This document shows positions 43,755 to 55,800 of a stretch of DNA of 64,000 nucleotides, piece by piece (the first letter of the stretch is position 1; every line of letters begins with the position of its first letter). Origin of the DNA: Diphasiastrum complanatum (Eukaryota > Streptophyta > Lycopodiopsida > Lycopodiales > Lycopodiaceae); the NCBI GenBank assembly GCA_029204225.1, contig CM055100.1, positions 926,624 through 990,623 on the forward strand, read 5' to 3'. A model generated the notes under the pieces. That model searched no databases and had not been told where the DNA came from. It worked only from the letters and a program-made list of their open reading frames with translations. Position numbers and translations under genes: made by a program.

Positions 43755-44054
43755 AACATATTTTGGCTTTCTCACAAAAACTAAAATGACACAAGTGCGA
43801 ATACTGAAAATGAAAATGAAAACAATGTGCGAATAACATAGAATTCCAAAAAAGTGTCGCATTTTTTGCAAAATGCTTTTTGTCCTTTCTGGTTCCCATA
43901 TCGTAACATTTACATTTTGATGTCAAGAAATGCTTGAGGTTGATATTCGCATTCCTCGCAAAACTCGCAAAATGTAACTTATTCATTTTGCTCAAAAATT
44001 GAGTTAATCATAATATCGCTTCACCCTTGATCCATTTACTCTGATATCAAGCAA
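43755..44054 (-). mobile_element. Gypsy G1 spacer, right part
   Basis: Continuation of the TGCGAA/TCGCA-rich spacer of 36061-36732, leading to the integrase end at 44055. Confidence 0.6.
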
Positions 44055-44515
44055 TTAACCTTGGAGATCAACTAATTGTAAAGATCCATTGTTAAAACCT
44101 TGAATCACCTTACAACCCATCCATCTGGTATGCAATTTCCCTGGAAACAACATATGTCTGTTACTATATAGAAGGACATAATCTCCACATTTAAATTTGA
44201 TCTTTCGAATAGTTTGATCAAAATTTTCCTTTCTTCTGCTTTGAAACTTTTCAGTCTCAATCAAATCTAAGCAACGATTTTCCTCTAACTCTGTTAAGGC
44301 TATCATTTGCTCTTGTAGACTATCATTTTCATCCATCCGTTTCTCATTGATAATTCAGAACGTTTGCACCTCAAACTCAATAGGTAATATGGGATGCATT
44401 CCATATACAAGATAGTATGGTGTTTGCTTAGTGGTGACCTTTTCAACGGTTTGGTATGCCCATATTGTTGGATTATTCTCCTGACTATCGACTAATCGCT
44501 TTTAATCTTCATCCA
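44055..44515 (-). pseudogene. Gypsy G1 integrase C-terminal remnant
   Basis: Minus-strand WAYQTVEKVTTKQTPYYLVY and GMHPILPIEFEVQTF (44360-44490), then LTELEENRCLDLIETEKFQS and KFKCGDYVLLYSNRHMLFPG plus KLHTRWMGCKVIQGF (44055-44336). This is the typical end of a plant gypsy integrase. Homologous to 54890-54960 in gypsy G2, where the last part is deleted. A stop separates the two pieces. The catalytic core is missing at the 44515 edge. Confidence 0.75.
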
Positions 44516-44619
44516 CTACATTATCCAGCTTTGCAGTTCTATGCATGTTTTTACAAAGTCTACAAAAGTACACGGAAAATCGATCACAAATGGATCTGAC
44601 ATATTGGACATTATCGACA

Positions 44620-44757
44620 ATCTTTGCAGACTTTGACAAACTTCGGTGACTTCGACAAACTTCAGTTACTTCACTAATATTGAAGACTTCAAAGACTTTG
44701 GCCACTTTGGAGGCTTTGTCCACTTCAGTGACTACAGAGACTTTGGCCACTTCGGTC
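44620..44757. repeat. Degenerate short tandem repeat
   Basis: Repeats of GACTTTGGCCACTTCGGT/GACTTCGACAAACTTCAGT type, 12-18 bp, just upstream of the LTR of copia E. The antisense reading is a Val/Lys/Glu-rich repeat with no family match. Confidence 0.6.
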
Positions 44758-44758
44758 A

Positions 44759-45530
44759 TGTTGATGAATGACAATTAATTTTTCCACTTGTTTTGAAGCT
44801 AAAGACTTGCCCTAATCCTATAGCAAGTAAATTTCCAAGAACTATTAACTGGATGTTTGTCAGCTCACAATGGCCCACTGGCCATTATGATCTATGACCT
44901 AATCAATTGTCCAACTACTAGATGTTGCCGTATTTTCTTAGTACAAATAGCTGATCATCTTCTATTAATTTGAATTCATAGAATTCAAGCAACTCAAGTT
45001 ATTGAAGTTATTGTAGCAGCTCTCTCAAGCTTTCAAGCTTGAACACTCTTGAGCATTCTAGCTTAGTTCTTTAGAGTTCATTTAGAGTTTTGCTATTAGC
45101 ACTTACTGCTTATCGGCAGAAGTGCAATTCAGACAGAGGTATCAGTTGTTCAGAGATAGCTTCAAGTATGTGGTTTCTATCCGCAATTGTCTTGTGCTCA
45201 TCATCATCTGTTTTTGCTAAATCAATCTATCACTTATTGCATTCAATATTATGTCAGAATCTATGCATGTCTATGATTTTTTTGTAGCTGATAATTTCAT
45301 ATTGCTTTTGTCTAATAATTCAATACTTTGTTTGGCTACGTAATCACTGTAGTATTGACGATTTCAAAATTAGTTACTATAAGATGGAACGTGACACTTT
45401 TGTCATTATGTTTTGCTTAATATTGATAGGCATAGTCATGCATTAGGAAAGAAGGTTCCATTATGATGTGCTCAATAAGTCATTTACTGCCTTCGACTTG
45501 TCGTCATTGCATTATTACCTCTTTCCAACA
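44759..45530 (+). repeat. 5' LTR of copia E
   Basis: Starts TGTTGATGAATG and ends CTTTCCAACA, with short inverted ends TGTTG/CAACA. It is followed by TGGTATCAAAGTG (45531-45543), the primer site. About 772 bp; no partner LTR in the window. Confidence 0.7.
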
Positions 45531-45712
45531 TGGTATCAAAGTGTACCTTTATGATATCAAAGTGATCTGTTATATCATACCTCTAGTACTTACTTTTCAT
45601 AGTATCATATTCTAGTATCAAATTTCAGTATCAGATAGTTGATTCCCAATTGTAGCACAGCACATTATCTCTCTCTTAATGTCGTCGATATATCGACAAA
45701 CTAAAGTTCTAG

Positions 45713-47010
45713 ATGGATTCTCAAAGTAAAGTCGGTCTTATTGTAGACAAGCTGAATAGATCCAATTACTACTTGTGGAAATTTAAGTTGAAGACCTTGC
45801 TAATCACCAATGCGTTGTGGGATGTTGTCACAGGTATCGAAGTGGAGCCTGAAGATGACACAACTGACTCAAAATGGAAATCGAAGGATAGTAAGGCTTT
45901 CACGCTTATTATTCTCAATATATCAGACACTCAGATTGGCCACATATCTGAAGCTCAAACTTTGTTAGGAGTATAGAACATCTGCGCTCACTATATGATG
46001 TGAGGGACGTAACTTCTAAGTTACATCTACGAAGAAAATTCTTCACTCTCAAGATGTCGAATGATGAGTCACTTCATAATCATGTTAACCAGCTTAAGAA
46101 TATCTTGCAATAGATGGCAACTGTCGGATCAACCATAGACAATTAAGATGCAATTATGACATTGCTTTGAAGCTTGCCCTCTACATATAAGAATCAAGTG
46201 ATGATCATATCGACGCACTCAGGTTTAAGTCTTACCAAAGTTAGTACTATGTTGCTATAGAAAGATAATCGAAGAAGTCAAGATGCTTTGCCGACTTCAT
46301 CATCTCATGCTCTATATGTCAACAAAGGCTTAAAACGACAGAAGTAGAAAAGCTCTAAGTAGTCTGCATCAAATCAGAAGCTGACTCAAAGTCAAGAACA
46401 ATTATGAAATCCACAGTCGAAGAAGAATATGTTTTGTGAGTATTGCAAATGCACTAATCATGAGATCCACGATTGTAGGGTTCTCAAAGCAAAGAAAGAG
46501 AGTAAGCAACCACATCAACATGCGAATTCATTCACAAAATCTTCCAATATCGACATGGATGAAGGAGCATTTCAAGTCAAAGATCGAAAAACACTATTGG
46601 ATAAATCTTGATTTCTAGATTCTGGAGCTACTCAACATATGACCAATCATCATGAACATTTTCACTCCAGTACGCCTTACAGTACAATAAGATATGTTCA
46701 TCTTGGCGACGATAGCACTCACACTATCGAAGGTGAAGGTACTTTGAGATTGAAACTCTAGCATGATCAATTCAAACTACTATCAAATGTTTTGTATGTT
46801 CCTAAACTTTTTACAAATATGCTATCAGTAAGTAAAATCATTGATTTAGGTCATAAGGTAGAGTTCAAGTCTGATCAATGCTGAATTACCGATAGGACAA
46901 GTAAGATCTTTGCACTCGGGAAGAGGCATGGAAACTTACATGGATTGGCACATTGTTATTTTGATACTAGTCAAGCCTTAAAAACCTCTGTTCTTGCTAT
47001 AAAGAGTGAT
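45713..47010 (+). pseudogene. Copia E gag-protease remnant
   Basis: ATG at 45713 (MDSQSKVGLIVDKLNRSNY) begins gag (WKFKLKTLLITNALWDVVTG); the frame shifts near 45970. It then reads through many stops: SLHNHVNQLKNILQQMA, CCHC knuckle CEYCKCTNHEIHDC (about 46435-46476), protease FLDSGATQHMTNH (about 46612-46650), then VLYVPKLFTNMLSVSK. Several stops are TAG in place of likely CAG, consistent with C-to-T decay. The fragment ends abruptly at about 47010, where minus-strand RT of copia F begins. Confidence 0.75.
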
Positions 47011-49792
47011 GTCCTCAAAGGATTTTTCATCATCTTTAATAGGAACTTGTGTGCTCCATAGGTGTATCTATGTCTTTACAGTTCTCCATATAAAATTTTC
47101 TGAGCATGGAAAGTGCATATCTACTTTGGCTCATAACTACATGACCTTTCCAAAAATCTATGTCAAGGCCTAGAATATAGTGAGGAACTCCTAAGTCCTG
47201 CATTTTAAACTCAGTACCAAGTGCATGCTTAGTTTCTTCAACTAACTTCTCATTGTTTTCACAAAGAATGATATCATCTACATAGATGAGAAGAATAATT
47301 ACACAGTTATCTACAAACTTATAATACAGAGAAGGGTCATATTCCCTTAGACAAAATATGAGTGATATGAGATAAGAATTGAGCCTTGCATACCAAGACC
47401 TTGGTGCCTATTTTAGTCCATACAGACTTTTGAACAAAAGACAAACTTTTGATTCATCACCTTTCTTCACAAAACCTGGAGGTTGCTCCATATAAGTCTC
47501 CTCCTCAAGGTAACCATTGAGAAATGCATTAGAAACATCAAACTGAAACATACTCCATTTGTGAAAACATGCAAGAGAGATGAGTATTCGAATTGTTACC
47601 ATCTTTGCAACTTTGCAAAGGTATCTTCATAATCAAGACCTTTAATTTGAGAGTAGCCTTTAGCACAAAGTCTTGCTTTATACTTATTGATAGATCCATC
47701 ATGATTATACTTGATTCTGAATACCCACTTACATCCAATCACATGCATGTTGTTTGGTGGCTCCACAAGCTCCCATGTGTTGTTTGAAATCAAGGCTTCA
47801 AATTCTTGGGTCATTGCTTCAACCCACTTCTTGGATTGAAAAGCTTCTTGGACATCCTTAGGCACTTCATCTGATATAAAAAGTGCATGATAGGAAGTTT
47901 CACCTTCCACTTGCCTTCCTTCTTCATCATATGTGAGCCTCCTTGGCTCAGATCTTGCTCGTGTAGATCTTCTTGGTGTAATAGCTTGAATCTACTCCTC
48001 CTCAAGCCTCGGCCTCACCTCTTCTTAAACAACATCAAGATTGATGATTGATCTTGCATGAGTCTCTTTGATCTGAACATCATCCAAGTTAAATTTTTGA
48101 TCTTCATGGAAGACCACATCTCTACTAACAACATTTTTGTCAGTAGAGGGCAAATAAATCTTGTATGCTTTTTTAGTAGATGCATAACCTACAAAAATTC
48201 CTTTCATTGCACTAGGATCTTCCTTCTTCCTAGTTTCTATAGGTACATGCACAAAGCATACACAGCCAAAAATCCAAAGATGATCTCCTTAGGCTTTTTC
48301 TTATACAACATTTCAAATGGTGTCTTTCCTCCTATTGCAAGATTTGGAAGCCTATTACAAAGATAGTTTGCACATGCAACTACGTCTCCCCAAAATTCTT
48401 TAGGCAGAGAAGCTTCCAACCTAATGGCTTTTGCACATTCATTGGGATGACCCAATCTCTTATGCCACAGATCCTCCTGTAGAATCTTGGTCTGCTAAGC
48501 AATATATGAAATGTTAGCACTCTCTCTAGAATCTAGTTTGTACAACTTACCAGTTCTAGATCCTCTAGCAATAACTTCATTTTCTCTTGAGATTATACAC
48601 TTGTCAACTTGAAACTTGACATCAAATCCACTATCAAACAACTCTCCTACACTAATGAGATTCTTAGTCAATTTAGGTACATACAGTACATCATGTAAGC
48701 AAAAAGATTTTGATGATGATGCATGTAATGGAATACTACCTATTCCTTCAATTCTACACTCTACATCATTAGCAGTATAGATTGACCTTTTTGCACCTAA
48801 ATATGGCATGAGATTAGTGAAAGAGTTCCTAGAACTAGACATGTGGGAACTAGCCCCACTATCTATCCACCAAACTTTTTCATTCTTCAAAAGGAAAGAT
48901 GAAAAAGTAGACATCATTAATGAATTCTCTCTTTCACTCTCTACACCCTCACACTCATCCTCATTGGTTAGCTTGCTTAGATTGGTTTTTCTTCTTGAAA
49001 TAGTTTGATGCATAATGTCCTTTCTTTCCACAGAAAAAACACTTGATCTTTGACAACTTCTTCTTGCCACTGGATGTTGCACCTTGTGAGGACTGATCCT
49101 CACCACCTTCTTTGGCTTTGTCCTTCTTGAAGAGTTGTTGTCCTTTTCCCTTGCCTCTTGACTTGTCTCTGATGAAAAGTGCTTTGTCATCTCCACCATC
49201 TTTCAATGAAAGTCTATTGATCCTCAACATCTTGTTCTCTTGCCTGCTTTCTTCAGCAATGAGAACACCTTGCAGTGTCTCCAAGGATGGAAGATCCTCT
49301 CTGACAGCATAAGTCTGCACAATATTGTCATACTCATCTCTAAGTCCATTTAGGACTACTTGAGCAAGTTTAGTGTTCTTAAGAGCATCACTAATACCAG
49401 CTAATAACTCTCATGACATATGATGAAGCACTCTCATCTACTCTCTGATAACTTAGAAATATTTGGTTTCTAAGTGTAAGCAATCTAGAAGTATTTTTGA
49501 TTTCATAGACTGTTTTTAGAGTATCCCAAGCTTCCTTGGCAGTGGCGCATGTACTGATCTCTCTTAACACTTCATTGGTAACATTCATTTTTATAAAATG
49601 AAGGGCAATTCTGGTTCTTTTGTGGAATGTTGCAGCTTCATTAGGTGCAGCAGGTTCTTCTTTAGCTCCACTCACAATATCCATTACATCCTATAGAATC
49701 AACAATGATTCCATTCTGATCTTCCACATTGCATAATTGGAAGATGTTAATCTATCACTGTGCTCTAAGAAATGTGAACTAGATGAAGACAT
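47011..49792 (-). pseudogene. Copia F gag-pol, integrase core deleted
   Basis: Minus-strand order from the ATG at 49792 (MSSSSSHFLEHSDRLTSSN): gag (49391-49684 and 48961-49320), CCHC knuckle CFFCGKKGHYASN with the last Cys lost to N, protease WWIDSGASSHMSSS (about 48860) and gag-pre-integrase ending WHKRLGHPN. This is fused directly to ECAKAIRLEASLPKEFWGD (about 48440), so the D-D-35-E core is missing. Integrase C-terminal part (48025-48252) and RT (GCKWVFRIKYNHDGS, FQFDVSNAFLNGYLEEE, YVDDIIL near 47275) follow, broken by frameshifts at about 47600 and stops. RNase H and 3' LTR are lost at the 47010 junction. Confidence 0.8.
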
Positions 49793-50566
49793 CTTCTTGG
49801 TGAGAAATTCTAGTAATGATAAAAAAAATGGAGTTGAAAGGATGTTGCTTGCTATCTCAATCTAGGATCTAACACAGATGTTGTTCCACCCTATGAAATC
49901 TAGCAACAAATCTGAGAACAAATTCTCAATACAGAAAATCAATCTATCTTGAATTTGGATCTTGCTTCAGTCACAAAAGAAGAAGCACATGCAAGCAAGA
50001 AGTCTATCTCTCCCACAAGTTTCAGTGTACTGAGAAACTCTCTAGGAACTTACTTTCAACTCAAACACAGTAATGTGTGAAATGAAAAGTCTAAGACCTC
50101 ATAACACTCACTTCTATCCAATCCTACTTGATTGACAATGAAAATTGATGAAATTGGTGAAAAAGACAGATGTGTGCTCACTATGGCATATCCCACGAGT
50201 TGAGTACCCTCTCAAACTCTCTGATTGCCTAAAACTCTTCTAAAAACAAATCAGATTGATTTAGAGACAAGAGCAACACATTCTACTCTCCAATACCTAT
50301 CCAACAAGCTATAGAACATCACATTTGGATCATTCCTAGAGAAGTAGCACTCATTAATGAGGGCTAATTTCACACGTGTGAGCTCCCTGTCCATACAGAG
50401 CTTTGCTTGATCAGATCAACCTTGATTTGATCCACTTATGGTCCACAGATTGCTTGTTTCTCAGCGAGTTTGAATCCTTCTTCAAAATCTGAGTTCTCGC
50501 AAGCAAAAACACTGATGATTTGATGTATACACCCTCACCTCTTCAAAGCATGAAGCTCTGATACCA
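49793..50566 (-). other. Leader and primer site of copia F
   Basis: About 770 bp of untranslated leader; the primer site (complement of GCTCTGATACCA, 50555-50566) abuts the LTR. The palindrome TCACACGTGTGA lies in the leader at 50370-50381. Confidence 0.75.
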
Positions 50567-51296
50567 TGTGAAGTTTTTAGCATGTGTGAACTTCACCACA
50601 AACTCTACAGGATCTTACTGAGGTGTTGTGATTGCACAAGATTGATCAAAGAACAGTATGCTTGAAAAATCTAAGGCAAGAGCACAATGGCATACATCTG
50701 ATGAAAAAATCTAACTCTTCACTATGAGAAATGAATGTCAAAAATAATTCTAAGTGTTCCATATGGGAAAAAGAGGCTGCTCTCGGGTAGAGAGAGAAAA
50801 TTATACATAGAAAACTCGGGTAGAGAGATAATGAGTCCAAAACACCAAAATCTCAATATTCACAATATGGCAAAACATGCCCAACTTTCCCTACATGAGA
50901 GAGACTCGAATTCCTATAGTGGAGTTGCATGGAAAGTCCACTTAACTGAACTAATTCACCTACCCGAGATCCACATGTGTAACTGCATGCATGTATGGTG
51001 CATGTATTGCATGTCAACTCATAAAATTGCCTAGACATGTGTAGATCACAGAAACTACTTTGCATGTTGCATGCACTGATTGCATGTGGCTTGCATGCAT
51101 ACAATAAGACTTTGCATGCTATCAAAACGTCTGCATGTCATTACAATTGAACCTATCTAACTCAAATCCGAGCTACACTAGAAGGATATGTGCTCAATTC
51201 ACACTCCTTATATGTACAACATGAAATCTAGTGGAAATTATCATGGACATGACTCCAATTTCGAGATAGGAAGATAATATTTTAATAATCTTCACA
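50567..51296 (-). repeat. 5' LTR of copia F
   Basis: 730 bp. Minus sense TGTGAAGATTATT to GCTAAAAACTTCACA; the ends form a perfect 7-bp inverted pair TGTGAAG/CTTCACA. It contains runs of GCATG/CATGC words (50985-51140). No partner LTR remains. Confidence 0.75.
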
Positions 51297-52080
51297 CTTC
51301 CTACTTTATAGGATCTAGACCTTGATTTGTGATGAGATTTTGACCAACCATGCACCTCCAAGCATGACTCTAGAAAATAGAGTAGGGTTTTATTTTAGGG
51401 AAAAAGTGATGAGTTAACTTCCTTCTTACATGCTGGAAATTTATCTAATTTTACAAAAGAAGTGAGTTTTGCTATGTCCAAGATCCCATAGTGAGAAGAT
51501 AGATTATTTTTGGAGCTCATTGGCAATCTTGAATTTATACTCTCTATGTACATTGATTTTGTGAACCAAATGAAACCATCACTTTGAGGACTTCAAACAT
51601 TATTCAAAGTCCATACAGCAGGATGATCTTCACACATGTGGACTCGGACTTGAGTCTATGATCGTGTTTGTTGATTATCAATGCTTGTTGTGTGTCAAAT
51701 TGCCAATCTGGATCAAGATTTGTTGTCTAGTTTTTTTATGCAATGATTAAGCAAGTACATAATCACTCTTGTGGATCCTCTAAGATCCATTTATGGTCTA
51801 AAAAGTATTTTACTTTCACATGGAATCAGAGCCAAGTATAAGAGCTTTGATCATAGATCCATTCAAATCCATTTTTAGCAGTTTTTGGTGCTAAAAGCTA
51901 GTCATGTGAGGGCGAGCTTTTTTGTCTTTAAGAATATGTGTCTTTGTTGTTTCTTTAAATAGGTTGATTTGATTTGATCTTTGAATTGTTGATAAGAACT
52001 GGAATCAAACTTCAAAACATCTTCAAAACTTCAAAGATCTGGATTTAGCATCCCATAGAAACATCACCACGACATAAGCA
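51297..52080 (+). mobile_element. Truncated copia LTR end, primer site and leader (copia G)
   Basis: LTR-like sequence ends ACTTTCACA at 51820 and is followed by TGGAATCAGAGCC, a primer site with one change from TGGTATCAGAGCC. The leader runs to about 52080, where gypsy G2 starts on the other strand. The LTR start was not located. ACACATGTGG at about 51632 is a variant of the shared palindrome. Confidence 0.6.
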
Positions 52081-52110
52081 AGAATGAATATGTACGAAGG
52101 ATTCAATTCT

Positions 52111-54679
52111 TCATGTAGTTTTTTGTTGAGCCTCAATCAACATCCAATATTCCTTGGATTTCATATAACGGCCAACTGGTAGGTTGCCGAATTCTTGAAG
52201 CTTAACAAGGAGCAATGTTCCATCAAACAGCTCCTGAGTTAACTTTTTGTCTGCATCTGAATCACTACGTATTGTGATTTCTTTACAATAGTGAGCTAAA
52301 AATCTTATAAAAGAGCTTTTAACATAAAGATTCTGAATGAAAAACAATATCTTTGCCGCAAAAGTTCCAAACTGCCAAAATGAATATGTACAGAGTTGTT
52401 TATAACGTAGTGACTTCCTTTTGTCTTGCAGATTGTGTCGAATCTCCGCAAAATAATCTGCAAGGTTTCGCTCCCAATCCACATAAAGACTAAAAAGTTC
52501 AGAATAGGCCATATTTACATTAATCAGCAAACCTGCATCGTCGAAAGTGCCTAGATCCACAACAACTTGTGGTTTGTACAGTTGAAACTGCGACTTTTGC
52601 TTCCAGAAATGTCGCTTATTGTCTTCATTTTGCAAAAATTGGAATTCTTTGATATGAATGTATTCGAGAGCATACATAGCAGAAGGGCGTATGTATAACT
52701 CTGCTGAACCAAAAGGCACGACCTGAAATTTCCCCTGGATTATGCCCCAACAGAGACATTCTTTCTGCTCGATAAACAGCTTGGCCCATAACTAGAGAAA
52801 GTCATCCTTGTCCGATGGTTTCTTCCAATCGTCGAAGGTGATGCCTACTGCGCCTGGTAGCATCATGTAATCCACACGCCATTGAAATTCAATGTTAAAT
52901 GCATGAGGACACCACTTCCAGAATCGTTCAGCAAATGCATGAAATCTCTCAACACATACCTCTGATTGGTTTTGACACATTTACTTTGCCTGAGTAGTTA
53001 CTGTGGCCAAGTCATGAGTTTGCAACTCAGCAGCTAACTTCTGGTTTTCTAGCTGCTGCTTGAGATCTGACAACTCCTGTTCGAGCTTGTCGATCTTCGT
53101 GACTGCCTCCAAAGACTTTAGATGGTCAATGACTCCCGAGCAGGCAGGCACAACTTGAATTTGTTGTATTAGATCATCAATGCAAAGCAGGTCCTGAAGG
53201 TATTCTTCGTGAGAGTCGGGCCCACTGCAAGTTGGGGTGGCTTCACCAGATAGCTCCTTCAACTCAGCCAACTCTTCCTCGACAAGAGCCTTCGCATCCT
53301 TGAGCGGTTGCATGAACTGTTAGAGTAAGAGCAGCTTATGCTTTCATTCGTGTGGCTCGCTCCTCCTGCAAATGCTTCTGGAGAGCAACATTGTATTGAT
53401 TTGAAGCCAACAATTGTTGTTTCAGAGAATCATTTTGAGTCTAAAAATTTACAAACTTGGCCTCAATCGTCTTATTGGTCTACTTCAAAGCATCAGCTTC
53501 GTTTATTGCAGTCTGAAGCTGTGTTTCGAGAGAACAATTTCATTCAATCAGTTGTGTGTTGTCTGATTCGAGCAAGTCGATCTTCTCGTAGGACTCTTTG
53601 AGAGAGTCTCGATACTTCCTCTCTGCTTGTATCAAGTCCAGGATCGTCTTCTGATTATATCGATCAAAATCATAGATATCAGCCACTAGATCCTTGGCTT
53701 TCTCTGACATGTTGCGGAACCACTAGGGCTGGTTAGCTGGTTCGTCCTCTCAGTCGTCTGCTGCCCCAGTGTCACCTAATGGTGTTGCTCATCCACTGCC
53801 TGAAGTGTGGGACTGAGTCGCATAATCATCCGAGGAGGTTGAACTCTTCTTCTGCTTCTATGAGGTTGAAGCAGAGATTGGTTTTGATAAATCAACAGTA
53901 GTGGCTCCATCAATATCCATGGCCGTAGTAGCAGGTGCATCAGTCTGAGAAGCACCAACATCAATAACCATAGCATCTATGGCTGGTGCAACAGCTGTTG
54001 TGGTAGCTGTGGTTGGAACAGTCAGGAGGCTAGAAAGGTCAATGGGTTTTGGAGGCAATAGCCTTCCCATCAGCATGGTTTTCTGATCGTTTAACATTCC
54101 AAAATGTTCGCATAGTCATGAAACGTGTGCTTCGACTCTAGAATTTTTTTTTGTGTTTGATCCACTTCAAAAAGGCCTTGTATGCGATAACACCGAAGCA
54201 AGATTACCAGCTAGCGCGTCCAATATATAGTCAAAATTTTGGACTAAAATTGCTGCATCCGCATCTATCAAAAATATGGCTTGATTCGCATATTTACAAA
54301 ACAACTTAAAGGTGGTATTTTTTATCATCGAGATTTTATACCCCTTCATGGGTACAAAGCAATTGCACAGAAAATGAGTGACTTTATCCACTGAATCTTT
54401 GTTTGTAGAAACAAGCTTACCATCCAATGGTAATCCCAACGGTGTGTAGAATACTTCTTCAGAGATAGTGAGAAATTTGTCTCGCACATGGACTTTGAAA
54501 TCCACCTCAAAAACTGCGTGGATGGAGTTCACAAATTCAGTACTGATGTCAGATAAGATGACTGAAGGACCCACTTTCAAATTTCTCAACTTGCATTGAT
54601 CCAAATAAGGCTGGATTGATGCCAGGCGGATTCCTGCATGTGCTTTCCAGGTAATTGAAGAGCTAGATGCAGAAGCCAT
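52111..54679 (-). pseudogene. Extra ORF downstream of integrase, gypsy G2
   Basis: A broken reading of about 850 codons from ATG 54679 (MASASSSSITWKAHAG) to 52111. The N-terminal globular domain spans about 170 residues (KVGPSVILSDISTEFVNSIH, ISEEVFYTPLGLPLDGKL, GYKISMIKNTTFKLFCKY). Then comes an Ala/Thr/Pro-rich linker (53858-54097) and a long coiled coil (LIQAERKYRDSLKESYEKID; about 53000-53700, with stops). A C-terminal globular domain follows (FAERFWKWCPHAFNIEFQWR, VPFGSAELYIRPSAMYALEY, FWQFGTFAAKILFFIQNLYV). I count at least two frameshifts and several stops. No signal peptide or clear membrane span. The position after integrase matches the env-like or additional ORFs of some plant gypsy lineages (Athila/Tat); function unknown. 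The same N-terminal domain occurs in gypsy G1. Confidence 0.65.
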
Positions 54680-55800
54680 TGTATCAAATAATTCACGAAA
54701 GCTCCATAGATTGCGACAAATCATAAGAGAGTGCTTGATCGCAAAAATTTTGAGCGCAAGATTTCCTCCGTTAATTTTTGTGAATTTGCACGAGCTTCAA
54801 GTAATTCTTCAATATTGGTCAACCTTTCATTAATACATTCTTCATCTGTTCGTTGAGCTTGAATACAAAAAGTTCTCACCTCAAATTCCATAGGAAAAAT
54901 AGGATGCATACCATACGTAGAAAAATATGGTGTCTGCTTCGTCGTGATTTTTTCTGTGTTGCGATAAGCCTAGAGAACTGATGGTAGTTTCTGATCCCAA
55001 TCCGTCGCATGTGCAATAGTAATTTTGTTCGGGATCTTACATAAAATTCCATTAGCTCTCTCTGTCAACCCGTTTGCTTTTGGATTATACGGTGTGTAAT
55101 TTTTCTATGTTTGATCATAAAATATGTTGTCAGTAGCCGTATAGTGTCATTTAGAAAATGTGTACCATGGTCACTTACTAGTTCAAGAGGACAACCATAT
55201 CTTGTGATTATAAATTTGAATAAGAACGTCGTGATAGTTTTCGCATCGTTTCATTTCGTCGCCTCTGCTTCAACGTTCTTTGTAGCATGATCCGTTGCAA
55301 CAAGAATATAACGACATTTAGTATGTCGGGTCACAGGTTTGATTGGGCCGACAAAGTCAATCCTCTACTTCTCAAATGGTGCAAGAGGCAGGATTGGTGT
55401 CAACGGCCAATTCATTGCTTTTGTAGGCTTGCTAGATCTTTGGCATGGATTGCACAAATGAATAAAATTTGATACATCCTTGAACATGGTTGGCCACCAG
55501 TATTTGGCGGTCAATATCTTATTAACAATATTGTTTAAAGCAAAGTGTCTTCCAGCATCTTCTGAATGTAAGGCTTGAACAACCTTTCTAATATCTGCTG
55601 TTTCGAGACATCTTCTGAGTTGATGATTAGCACCAAGCTTATACAGGACATTGTTAATAATCGTATAAGGTGCTACCTTATATTAAAAAACTATCTTTTG
55701 CTCCAAATCATAACCATCCGGATATATATGATCCTTGAGATAAGTAATAGTATCAGAATATAACAAATTCATGGATGAAATTTCAAATATATTTTTGTCT
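54680..55800 (-). pseudogene. Gypsy G2 integrase remnant
   Basis: Minus-strand pieces in order. First, H-H-C-C zinc finger region (HSEDAGRHFALNNIV, FIHLCNPCQRS; about 55420-55570). Then core fragments RIDFVGPIKPVTRHTKCRYI (about 55305-55365) and LVSDHGTHFLN (about 55160-55190). Then the C-terminal part KITTKQTPYFSTYGMHPIFP (about 54890-54950) and the stretch 54721-54909. Stops and frameshifts are frequent, and the final basic GDYVLLY segment present in G1 is missing. Directly followed by the extra ORF. Confidence 0.75.
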
